The notes below the pieces were generated by a model, which saw nothing but the letters and a program-made list of their open reading frames with translations, did not search any database and was not told where the DNA came from. From assembly GCA_902775555.1 (NCBI GenBank), contig CACYMQ010000030.1:1-50044 (forward strand): a stretch of 50,044 bases of DNA, written 5' to 3'. Shown in pieces: positions 25,860 through 33,837 of the stretch (its first letter is position 1; every line of letters starts with the position of its first letter). The position numbers were made by a program, and so were the translations under genes. This stretch comes from an uncultured Lachnospiraceae bacterium (GTDB lineage Bacteria > Bacillota > Clostridia > Lachnospirales > Lachnospiraceae).

Positions 25860-28800
25860 CTATTCTTCCTTCTTCCGGAACTGCTGATCTCTTCGAACCT
25901 GGGCATCAACATCAGTTATGGCTATGATCAGTCTCTGGCCTTCGTTCTCATCCACCAGTCCGCCCTGAAGCGACACATAGCGCGGTTGTCCGTCGAGCAT
26001 CAAACGATAACTGGTAATGAACAGGCCGTTCGCCTTGATCTCCCCCAGCACCTTCTCCTTTGTAAATAAAGTACTGAAAAGCTCCTGATCATCCGGATGC
26101 ACCGCCCTCTTGCTCTTCTCTCTTGATTTTTCGAAGAAATCCTCACCTTTGACAGCCGTATTCAGGCCTTTATAATCCGAAGTTGCGACATATTCAATGA
26201 ATTCTTCGGTTTCCGGATTCACGAAATATATGCAGATGGCATTTCCTGACAAGGCGGAAAGTCTGGCAAAGTTGACCTTTTCCTCCTGCAGCTCTCTCAT
26301 CTTCATCTGTGTCTTCATCTGCGCCTCGATGTTGCTGACACCAATGATGATATGATCCTTGTCGTTGCTCATCCGAACGGCCTTCATATGAACATAGACC
26401 GAAGACTCACCGATCAGCAACCGATAGGTGATGGTAAATGCCCCGTTTTCATCCAGAGACCGGAGCACATTTTCTTTTGTAAATGTGGAGGTAAAGCTCT
26501 CCAGATCCTTCGGATCGATCACGCCTTTTGCATCCCTGAGACTGGCACTGAAGAAATCCGTTCCATGCCGTTCTACCGTCAGTTCCGAACCGGCAGGATC
26601 CGGTTTGTATTCCGTAAATGTCTCTTCTTTTAGGTTTACATAATACAGAAAGATATAATCGGACGACAAACTGTTGGCTATATCCGCGTAGGTCACGCCC
26701 TGTCCGGTATCCTTAATGATCCCGAGAACGATCACATTGCAGGCAGTGACTCCGGTAACAGGGTTGGAAGAGATCCTGCGGACCATGGCATGGATCGTGG
26801 TATCATGCTGGATCCTTTCTTCGAAAAAGGCCCGATTCCCATCCTTTGCACACTGTCGGATGGCCCTGGCAAATACAAGGCCTAATCCATCCCTGAAATC
26901 CGGTATCCGCGACTCCCTGTACAGACTGGCGCTTCCAAAGGTCTGTTCCATAAACTCACGATAGGAATTGTTACAGCGAAGCAGACTCATTTCCTCATCC
27001 CGGATCCCGAGGATCGCCATGGGAAGTGTATCGAAATACCGGTTTCCCGCTCTTCGTTCTTCACTGACCGCGGCAGAAGGATCATAAAGATTGATCTTTC
27101 CGATGGCCGAATAATAATCTGATTCCTCCGGATTCTCGAATCCGATCTGACGCCCTTCCTCATATCTTCGGAATACCTCATCCGCCGAGATGGGCTTACA
27201 GTAGTAATATCCCTGGAGCTTGGTACAGCCAACCTCTGCAAGGAATTCCACCTGATCCGCACGTTCGACACCTTCGGATACCGTCTCGATGCCGAGACCA
27301 AAGGCCATTTTCATAAGCTCGGTGATGATCACCCTGCTCTTCTCATCATTGTTAAACTGCTTCATAAAACGCATATCCAGCTTGATCACATCAAAATGGA
27401 TATTCTGAAGCACATCCAGCGAGGAGTAACCGCTTCCGAAATCGTCCATCCAGACCTGGAATCCCAGGCTTCGGAACCGTTCCACCTGCTTCTTCATGAA
27501 ATCAAAATCGCTCCCGATCACACTTTCCGTGATCTCTATGGTCAGCAGCTTCCTGCTGAGCCCGGCAGCATCCACCTTACTGCAGATCTCTTTCACCATA
27601 TCACAGGCGTCAAAATCCGTCCGGGACAGGTTCACGGAGGTGGGTACCACGTAGAGACCCGCATCCTCCTGGATCTTCATCTTCTTCAGGATCTGATCCA
27701 CCATATACAGATCCACTTTATAGATCAGCCCGGCATCCTCCAGCACCGGGATAAAGTCTGCCGGAGACAGCATTCCCTTGACGGGATCGATCCACCGGGC
27801 CAGTGCCTCCTCATCACATACCTGTCCGGTAGCCGTACGGACAATGGGCTGGTAGTAGGCCTGAATCCAGCCTTCCTCCAATGCCTGATCCAGATGATCG
27901 ATCACGTACTGCCGTCTGGACTCACTTTCCAGCATGGCCGCATCAAATCTGACGTAAGTCGACTTCCTGATATCACGTACCGAATTACACGCGTACCGCG
28001 CCCGGTCACAGGCAAGGCTGAATTCCACGATCCCCATAGTATCCGGATAGATACCGACACGGATGGAAGCCCCTCTTTTCCCGGTCATTACCTCATATTC
28101 CAGGAACAGACTGTCCAGCGTCTGATCCAAATGGTCCGACAAAGCAAAAAATGCAAAGTCATCCTGCGCGATCCGGCAGGAATTCTCCTTTCCGAAGTAC
28201 TTCACCAGAAGGTCCGCAAAAAGGCGGATCAGCTTATTTCCTTCATTGAATCCGTATTTCTTGTTATAGAACTTCATGCCGTTCAGATTCGCAAAGCAAA
28301 GAGAACAGTGTTTCCCTGATTCTACCGCACGATCCCTGCTATCCCGGGCAAGTTCAAAGAAGTATGTCATATTCGGGAGACCGGTCATGTAATCATAATT
28401 CGTCTTCCGCTGCAGGCTGGACACAAACAGGGAATCACTGAAATGCTGCGACACCAGATCATTTCGTATCTCCCCCGATTCGGCATAGACACCCTCATCC
28501 ACATACCAGACCATAGCAAGCCTGGTTCCTTCCTCCGTCGTAAAATGTTTACCGAAGGCGTGGATCATACGATACTCCCCACGGACCAAGGTTCGATAGA
28601 TCACATCATACTCTCCCCTGTCCTCGGCAAACCGTCTTGCTGCTTCAGCGATCCTGGCCACATCATCCGGGTGGGTATGCATATACATGTTATTGTCCAT
28701 CAGACCATATGCCTCTTCCCTGTCCTCATAGCCGAACAAGTCTAAAAAGCCTTCTGACAAAACAATGGTCACAACGCGCTTATCGATATACTGATAGACG

Positions 28801-28865
28801 GCAAAAGGAATCGGACTCTTTTCCCTCATCGAGAACTCTATTGGATTGTACTCATATCTCCCCAT
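25860..28865 (-). CDS. PAS-GGDEF(degenerate)-EAL-PAS-PAS cyclic-di-GMP signalling protein
   Basis: A 1001-residue cytoplasmic protein with no membrane segment. An N-terminal PAS-like domain (about 1-130) precedes a GGDEF fold (about 150-310) whose active-site motif reads AQDDF (233-237), so cyclase activity is probably lost. The EAL domain (about 325-575) is intact: EALARW (EAL at 353-355), NLSRTDF, IEITES, DDFGSGYSS (from 474), KLDMRFM, ETVSEGVE and QGYYYCKPI. It should hydrolyse c-di-GMP. The C-terminal ~400 residues hold three PAS-like units, two with similar ends (KENVL..., KEKVL...). I start at MGRYEY, with AGGAG 6 bases upstream. The degenerate GGDEF may act as a GTP sensor. Confidence 0.9.
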   Translation of the reverse strand: MGRYEYNPIEFSMREKSPIPFAVYQYIDKRVVTIVLSEGFLDLFGYEDREEAYGLMDNNMYMHTHPDDVARIAEAARRFAEDRGEYDVIYRTLVRGEYRMIHAFGKHFTTEEGTRLAMVWYVDEGVYAESGEIRNDLVSQHFSDSLFVSSLQRKTNYDYMTGLPNMTYFFELARDSRDRAVESGKHCSLCFANLNGMKFYNKKYGFNEGNKLIRLFADLLVKYFGKENSCRIAQDDFAFFALSDHLDQTLDSLFLEYEVMTGKRGASIRVGIYPDTMGIVEFSLACDRARYACNSVRDIRKSTYVRFDAAMLESESRRQYVIDHLDQALEEGWIQAYYQPIVRTATGQVCDEEALARWIDPVKGMLSPADFIPVLEDAGLIYKVDLYMVDQILKKMKIQEDAGLYVVPTSVNLSRTDFDACDMVKEICSKVDAAGLSRKLLTIEITESVIGSDFDFMKKQVERFRSLGFQVWMDDFGSGYSSLDVLQNIHFDVIKLDMRFMKQFNNDEKSRVIITELMKMAFGLGIETVSEGVERADQVEFLAEVGCTKLQGYYYCKPISADEVFRRYEEGRQIGFENPEESDYYSAIGKINLYDPSAAVSEERRAGNRYFDTLPMAILGIRDEEMSLLRCNNSYREFMEQTFGSASLYRESRIPDFRDGLGLVFARAIRQCAKDGNRAFFEERIQHDTTIHAMVRRISSNPVTGVTACNVIVLGIIKDTGQGVTYADIANSLSSDYIFLYYVNLKEETFTEYKPDPAGSELTVERHGTDFFSASLRDAKGVIDPKDLESFTSTFTKENVLRSLDENGAFTITYRLLIGESSVYVHMKAVRMSNDKDHIIIGVSNIEAQMKTQMKMRELQEEKVNFARLSALSGNAICIYFVNPETEEFIEYVATSDYKGLNTAVKGEDFFEKSREKSKRAVHPDDQELFSTLFTKEKVLGEIKANGLFITSYRLMLDGQPRYVSLQGGLVDENEGQRLIIAITDVDAQVRRDQQFRKKEE

Positions 28866-28899
28866 AACCATCTCCTAAAAAAGCAAGGTATACAAGGCT

Positions 28900-28928
28900 A
28901 TTATACTATGAATAGCCTGCGGATGCAA
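28900..28928 (-). promoter_or_regulatory. Promoter of the GGDEF/EAL gene
   Basis: On minus, TTGCAT (28923-28928), 17 bases, TATAAT (28900-28905). The 12-mer TATAATAGCCTT at this -10 recurs exactly at the HD-GYP promoter. Confidence 0.75.
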
Positions 28929-28945
28929 CGTCACCTTCCGGTATG

Positions 28946-30313
28946 TCACGGTAAATCCTTCATTTTTTTCAGTTCCGAAGCCGCCATGGGGATCACGAGG
29001 CAGAAGGAGCAGATATCCGCCACCATCTGTGTCATTTCAACGCCCTGCAAGCCCAGATACTGCGGGAGGATCAGGATCGTAGGGATAAAGAAGAGCCCAT
29101 TCCGGGCCATTGCGGTTACGGAGGCCTTGAAGCCCTTGCCCATGGACTGCAGCATCATATTCGTGAGAAAGATGGTGGTGAGAAGCGGCAGTACGGCTGC
29201 CTGATATCGAAGGGCAGCAGAACCCACCTCCACCACATCCGGGTCATCACGGAACATGGAGATGATCTCCGGTGCAAATGTGATACACACTGCGGACAGG
29301 ATCGTAAGGAAGACCGTACCCCACCGGATACAGAACCAATACCCTTCCCGGACCCTCTCTTTCTTCCCCGCACCGAAATTAAACGAGCAGACCGGCTGGT
29401 ATCCCTGACCGAAGCCGATCACGGCAGAAGCCACCATCATCAGGACCCGGGTCACAATGGACATACCTGCAATGGCCGCTTCGGCTCCATACTCCCCCGC
29501 TGCCCGGTTCAGCAGCATGGTCGCCACGGCAGCAAGCCCCTGACGGAACAGGGACGGGATTCCCCCGTTGATGATCTCCGCCGTATAATACCTGTTGATC
29601 CGGACATTTTTCAAATGAAGTTTGATATTCTCTCCCCTTCTGGAGCCCAGAAGCAGGATGAAAAAGCTGGTGATCTGACCTGCTACGGTGGCGATAGCCG
29701 CACCGGTAACGCCCATGTCAAATCCAAGGATCAGCAGCGGGTCCAGGGCCACATTGATGACAGCCCCTGACAGGAGTCCCACCATGGCATACATGGCGCT
29801 TCCCTGGAAACGAAGCTGGTTGTTCACCACGAACTGGCACATCATGAAGGGGGCACCCATCAGAATGATCCGTCCGTATTGGATCGTCAGCTTCATGGTC
29901 TCATCCGTCACATCCGAAGACGCAAGAAAATCCGTAATAGGACGGATCGCCAGATTCCCGACTGCCAGAACGAAGATACCGAACAGGAGCGCCATGGCAA
30001 ATCCCGTTGAGGCCATCTCCGATGCTTCCTTCTTCTTTCCGGCTCCCAGCATTCGGGACAGGTAGTTTCCCGAACCATGTCCGAAGAGGAAGCCCAGTGC
30101 CTGGATCACCGCCATCATGGGAAAAACGATCCCAACCGCCGCCGTAGCCTGTGTGCCTTCTCCCGGTATCTGTGCCACGAAATAAGTATCTGCCATATTA
30201 TAAAAGCCGGTGACAAGCATGCTGATGATCGTCGGTATCGCAAGTCTGGTGATCAGCTTCGGTACCGGTGTCTCCGTCATCATGGTATAACGATCCTGTT
30301 TTCCTTCTGTCAT
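28946..30313 (-). CDS. MATE family efflux transporter
   Basis: A 455-residue membrane protein with about twelve hydrophobic segments in two similar halves. PVPKLITRLAIPTIISML at the N-terminus, FYNMADTYFV and the GQGYQPVCSFNFGA loop are MATE signatures (NorM/DinF-like, Firmicutes class). Such proteins export cationic compounds in exchange for Na+ or H+; the substrate cannot be predicted. I start at MTEGKQDRYTM (30311-30313), with AGGAG upstream, rather than 33 codons earlier. Confidence 0.9.
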   Translation of the reverse strand: MTEGKQDRYTMMTETPVPKLITRLAIPTIISMLVTGFYNMADTYFVAQIPGEGTQATAAVGIVFPMMAVIQALGFLFGHGSGNYLSRMLGAGKKKEASEMASTGFAMALLFGIFVLAVGNLAIRPITDFLASSDVTDETMKLTIQYGRIILMGAPFMMCQFVVNNQLRFQGSAMYAMVGLLSGAVINVALDPLLILGFDMGVTGAAIATVAGQITSFFILLLGSRRGENIKLHLKNVRINRYYTAEIINGGIPSLFRQGLAAVATMLLNRAAGEYGAEAAIAGMSIVTRVLMMVASAVIGFGQGYQPVCSFNFGAGKKERVREGYWFCIRWGTVFLTILSAVCITFAPEIISMFRDDPDVVEVGSAALRYQAAVLPLLTTIFLTNMMLQSMGKGFKASVTAMARNGLFFIPTILILPQYLGLQGVEMTQMVADICSFCLVIPMAASELKKMKDLP

Positions 30314-30339
30314 TCTTCCGCACTCTCCTGATCCATATG

Positions 30340-30370
30340 AAGAAAGGCGCCGGTTCCGGCGCCTTTCTTT
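30340..30370. terminator. Terminator between HD-GYP and MATE genes
   Basis: GAAAGGCGCCGG pairs with CCGGCGCCTTTC with almost no loop, flanked by short A/T runs. On minus it follows the HD-GYP stop, so the MATE gene probably has its own promoter. Confidence 0.8.
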
Positions 30371-30408
30371 CGATTCCCGATCCACTCCGAAAAGTACTCC
30401 GACGGAAA

Positions 30409-31641
30409 TCACTCTGCATCCAGCAACGATGCAGTATAACGAGCACTTTCCTTACGAACCTCTTCGTCTCTCTTTCCGAAGATATCATCAAAGTTCTGAA
30501 GCATCAGTTCCACGATATACCCCGACAGCGCACCCTTCTCTATGGATTCGGCAAGGGTCTTCATTACGCCTTCCTTTGCCATGCTCTGACGATAAGCACG
30601 CACCTCGGCAACCGCGGAGAAGATATCCGCAACCGCAAGGATCTGCGCCCCCATGGGAATATCTCCCAGCCGGAGTCCGAAGGGATACCCGAATCCGTTC
30701 AGACGCTCATGGTGAAGCGCTGCCCAACGGCCCAGCTGTTCAAAACCGGGAATATCCTTCAGGAACAAATGTGTATAGTATGCATACTCTTTAACGATAT
30801 TAAACTCTTCATCCGTCAGCTTATCGCCCTTCTCAAGGATGGCCTTCGGAACCTTCAGCTTTCCGATATCATGCAGGTATCCGGCGATGAGCATCATCTT
30901 GCACTCATCCTCGGACATTCCCATGATCTCTGCCAGGCGCACTGCGGACACCGCCACACCTACGGAATGTGCCGCCGTATAGGAGCTGCGGAAATCGATG
31001 ACACGGGACATGAATCTTGACAGTCCGATGGTCTCATCGATGGTAAGATCCATTCCATCCGGAATGTACTGAAGGACAACCTCCGGCTGATGCAGAAGAT
31101 CCATCCAGATGTACTCCGTCTTTGACACACGAAGGAAGCATTCTACCGCCCAGGAATGAAGCTCCTTTCCTGCCACATTGGAGATGGTCTCACAGATATC
31201 CTCAACCTGATTCAGCGCTGCATCATTTTGATGAAGAAGCTTCGATACTCTTCTGGAGAGATCGATGATCTCAGCAAAACGTGCCTCCTTGGAAAGGATC
31301 TCATACGCCGGATCCCCCTCGGAATCCGCCTGACCTGCCTGGAACATACGACGGACAAACTGAAGCATCTGCACATCGCCTACAATGTTCAGACCCGCCC
31401 TGGACAGTTCCTGGAAGGTATAATTCTTACCATCCGGAAGGATCACGCTTCCCACATTATATAACAGCGCATCCCAGATCATCTCGATCCGGTCTTTCTC
31501 CTCATAGCCCAGTTCCAGAGCCATACGATATGCCAGATATGCAGTACGCTGGTGGTGCTGCGGATATGCTTCATCCAACAGATTCAGTGCGTTCGCAAGA
31601 ACCCCTGCCACTGCGCGTTTACTGGTAAATTTATTAACCAT
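30409..31641 (-). CDS. HD-GYP domain protein, probable c-di-GMP phosphodiesterase
   Basis: A 410-residue soluble protein. The C-terminal half is an HD-GYP domain: HSVGVAVSAVRLAE, LHDIGKLKVPKAIL (HD from 257), HLFLKDIPGF and HHERLNGFGYP (310-320), which contains the GYP motif. These proteins hydrolyse c-di-GMP. The N-terminal ~190 residues include HHQRTAYLAYRMALELGY, which resembles the start of a second, degenerate HD domain. I start at MVNKFTSKR with a G-rich Shine-Dalgarno, rather than 14 codons upstream. Confidence 0.9.
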   Translation of the reverse strand: MVNKFTSKRAVAGVLANALNLLDEAYPQHHQRTAYLAYRMALELGYEEKDRIEMIWDALLYNVGSVILPDGKNYTFQELSRAGLNIVGDVQMLQFVRRMFQAGQADSEGDPAYEILSKEARFAEIIDLSRRVSKLLHQNDAALNQVEDICETISNVAGKELHSWAVECFLRVSKTEYIWMDLLHQPEVVLQYIPDGMDLTIDETIGLSRFMSRVIDFRSSYTAAHSVGVAVSAVRLAEIMGMSEDECKMMLIAGYLHDIGKLKVPKAILEKGDKLTDEEFNIVKEYAYYTHLFLKDIPGFEQLGRWAALHHERLNGFGYPFGLRLGDIPMGAQILAVADIFSAVAEVRAYRQSMAKEGVMKTLAESIEKGALSGYIVELMLQNFDDIFGKRDEEVRKESARYTASLLDAE

Positions 31642-31691
31642 AGCTGCCCCCTTTGATTTAGATTTTTCCCCAAGTACAAACACCTAAGGCT

Positions 31692-31697
31692 ATTATA
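31692..31697 (-). promoter_or_regulatory. Extended -10 of the HD-GYP gene
   Basis: TGGTATAAT on minus, an extended -10, with GTGTAT 17 bases upstream as a poor -35. It is followed by AGCCTT, identical to the GGDEF/EAL promoter. Confidence 0.65.
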
Positions 31698-31749
31698 CCA
31701 AATCCGGGGCGATTATACACGCATTTTTTTCAGACAGTCCCCGTATCTT

Positions 31750-32397
31750 TCATGCGGCATTCCTGAATCCGAGGAAGAGACAGCACCCCAGGAACGCTTT
31801 AAATCCTTCTGCCGCGAATACGCTGAAACGCTCCACGATACCGAAATACTCCGGAGGCACGGCAGCGGTACCGACACTGCCGACAAACATCATCCCCAGC
31901 GCTATCGCCGCGAAGATCCCGACAGGACGAAGTTTCTTCTCTTTACATCCGGCTATGATAAGAAGGATCAGGGATACGATGGAAAGAAGCACCACCAGTA
32001 CGGTGACCACGATGTGCATCACCTCCTGAAAGGATTTGATCTCCTTCCCTGCATCCACCAGAGGAAACATCTTATACCCCACATTCGAGATCATGCTCAT
32101 GATCGCAAAAAGGTAGATCCCGAGGCGGAAAAGCTTTGTCCCGGTCTTTCTCTCACTGATGTAGACGGACACTGCAGTCATACAGATCACACCGCATGCT
32201 CCGTAAGGTGCCGAAAGCCGTTCCCAGAGGAGTTTGGAAGGAGCGCTTACAGCAGAGAGATCGCTGACCGCCTGCTCCATCCATTTATACCCGGGAAAAT
32301 CCAACGGTGAAAAGATGACCGCCGCCGCATAAGACAGCAGGGAAAGAACCCCTGCCAGTCCCAGCCAGTTTATCAGTTTTTTTCTTTCCTTCTCCAT
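31750..32397 (-). CDS. DUF998 family membrane protein
   Basis: A 215-residue protein with six predicted membrane segments. The pattern FSPLDFPGYKWMEQAVSDLSA followed by a small-residue-rich helix, and the Cys/Gly-rich C-terminal helix, match DUF998 proteins, whose function is unknown. I start at MEKERKKL (32395-32397), 4 bases after the tetR stop, so the two genes form an operon under TetR control. The longer frame upstream is tetR in another frame. Confidence 0.75.
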   Translation of the reverse strand: MEKERKKLINWLGLAGVLSLLSYAAAVIFSPLDFPGYKWMEQAVSDLSAVSAPSKLLWERLSAPYGACGVICMTAVSVYISERKTGTKLFRLGIYLFAIMSMISNVGYKMFPLVDAGKEIKSFQEVMHIVVTVLVVLLSIVSLILLIIAGCKEKKLRPVGIFAAIALGMMFVGSVGTAAVPPEYFGIVERFSVFAAEGFKAFLGCCLFLGFRNAA

Positions 32398-32401
32398 CTT
32401 C

Positions 32402-33013
32402 CTATCTTCCTCCCTGATAGATCCTGCTGAATTCAGCGATAAAGGTCTGCATCCGTTTCGTGTCCTTCTCCGCACCCGAGTATGCCAGATCAAATTCCAT
32501 ATCCAGAATGGCATGCACTGCCATGGCAAAAGAAAATGCGGCAGCATCCACATCCGGGAAATCAGCGATCCCCTTTACCTGAAGCGCATAAAACAGCGTC
32601 TTCGTCGCGTGGATCATCGTCTCTGTCTCCTTCACCATGATCTCCGCCGCATTCCGGTTCACGGAACGTTCGGACATGATGATCTTATAGAACAGATACA
32701 GATCCGGATCACTGATCATATTCCGATAGGTCCCCACGGCCCCCGCAAGGATGTCCTTCAGAGGAATCTCCTTTGTCAGATGGTCATAATCGACTACTCC
32801 TACACCTGCCTTCCGCTTCGAGGCTTCCCGCAGGTATTCATACATCGCCTCCACGATCTCTTCCCGCGAGGAAAAATGATTGTAAAGGGATGCCTTCGTG
32901 ATCCCGACTTTCTCTGCGATCTGCTGCATCGAAACCGCTCCCATGCCCTTCTCTGCCGCGAGTTCGAGGGTAGCCTGCAGGATCTCCTGTTTTCTGTTCT
33001 TCATATATCTCAC
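32402..33013 (-). CDS. TetR family transcriptional regulator
   Basis: A 203-residue repressor. Residues about 5-55 form the TetR DNA-binding domain (ILQATLELAAEKG, then MQQIAEKVGITKASLYNHFSS). The remaining helical part binds an unknown ligand. Its promoter contains a perfect palindromic site, so it very probably represses itself and the downstream DUF998 gene. Confidence 0.93.
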   Translation of the reverse strand: MRYMKNRKQEILQATLELAAEKGMGAVSMQQIAEKVGITKASLYNHFSSREEIVEAMYEYLREASKRKAGVGVVDYDHLTKEIPLKDILAGAVGTYRNMISDPDLYLFYKIIMSERSVNRNAAEIMVKETETMIHATKTLFYALQVKGIADFPDVDAAAFSFAMAVHAILDMEFDLAYSGAEKDTKRMQTFIAEFSRIYQGGR

Positions 33014-33082
33014 ACTCCTTCACAGGATATGGTATCTGCCCGGTTATAGATATCCACGGCTATATACTAACGTCTGTTCGTA

Positions 33083-33111
33083 AATATACTACCATTCGGT
33101 AGTTTTGTCAA
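33083..33111 (-). promoter_or_regulatory. tetR promoter with embedded operator
   Basis: TTGACA (33106-33111), 17 bases, TATATT (33083-33088). The perfect palindrome ACTACCGAATGGTAGT (33088-33103) fills the spacer, the classical position for TetR-type steric repression. Confidence 0.85.
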
Positions 33112-33114
33112 GAA

Positions 33115-33150
33115 CAAAAAAATGGCAGTGGATACCGGTCCACTGCCATT
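33115..33150 (-). terminator. Terminator downstream of the 33.2 kb gene
   Basis: AATGGCAGTGGA pairs with TCCACTGCCATT over a 6-base loop, followed by TTTTTG on minus. Confidence 0.9.
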
Positions 33151-33214
33151 TCCCCATGATCATGTTTCGGAAGCACATGCCTCTCACCCCACAGTGCCGC
33201 GAAACAGTTGTAAT

Positions 33215-33721
33215 TTATGCTGCAGCTGCAAACTGCACGGAATCATAAACCTCGTGGAAGGATGCGATCCCTTCTTCCTTCAGCTCATCGCGGCACACAG
33301 ACTGGAATACATAGAATACCTTTCCGATCTTCACAACCACGGTTTCCCGGATCATATCCAGCATCTCGCCTTCCTTCGTCCTGCCTCTGTATGAGCATGT
33401 ATAGGAATAAGCCTTCTGGCCATCCATTGTGGTTTCGTTGATATCACTGTAGGTACCGCCAAATGCAGACGCTTCCTTAGCTTTGTATCTGCTCCGGATG
33501 GACTTAACCATATCCTTTGCATTGAGCAGGTGGGACACGATCCAGCCCGTTTTCACCCAGCTTGCAGAGATCAGTATATGTGCGTCCCTGTTCATGATAT
33601 TCCACATGGGAGCCTGACCCTTGCATGCGGTCATCTCCTGAACCTCTGCAGCGGTGATCTCCGCAAAACCTTCGGGGATCGTAAGACTCATCTCCTCGTT
33701 TAATAATACTGTATTCATCAT
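33215..33721 (-). CDS. Small protein of unknown function
   Basis: A 168-residue soluble protein from ATG ATG at 33716-33721, with AGGGAGG upstream. There is no signal peptide or membrane segment. The pattern, an N-terminal MSLTIPEGF strand, an alternating helix/strand middle and FYVFQSVC before a terminal SFHEVYDSVQF helix, resembles the DUF1795/DcrB/PsbP-like fold, but I cannot name a family with confidence. It follows the 1137-residue gene by 116 bases and may be cotranscribed with it. Confidence 0.7.
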   Translation of the reverse strand: MMNTVLLNEEMSLTIPEGFAEITAAEVQEMTACKGQAPMWNIMNRDAHILISASWVKTGWIVSHLLNAKDMVKSIRSRYKAKEASAFGGTYSDINETTMDGQKAYSYTCSYRGRTKEGEMLDMIRETVVVKIGKVFYVFQSVCRDELKEEGIASFHEVYDSVQFAAAA

Positions 33722-33837
33722 GTGTTCACCCTCCCTGCGATCAGTTTCCGTAACCCTGATGGCTACTTTGTTGTTCTTACTGACGCAACTATAGCACGCC
33801 ATATGTCACAGAACTGTCATACATGGAAGTACCGCAT

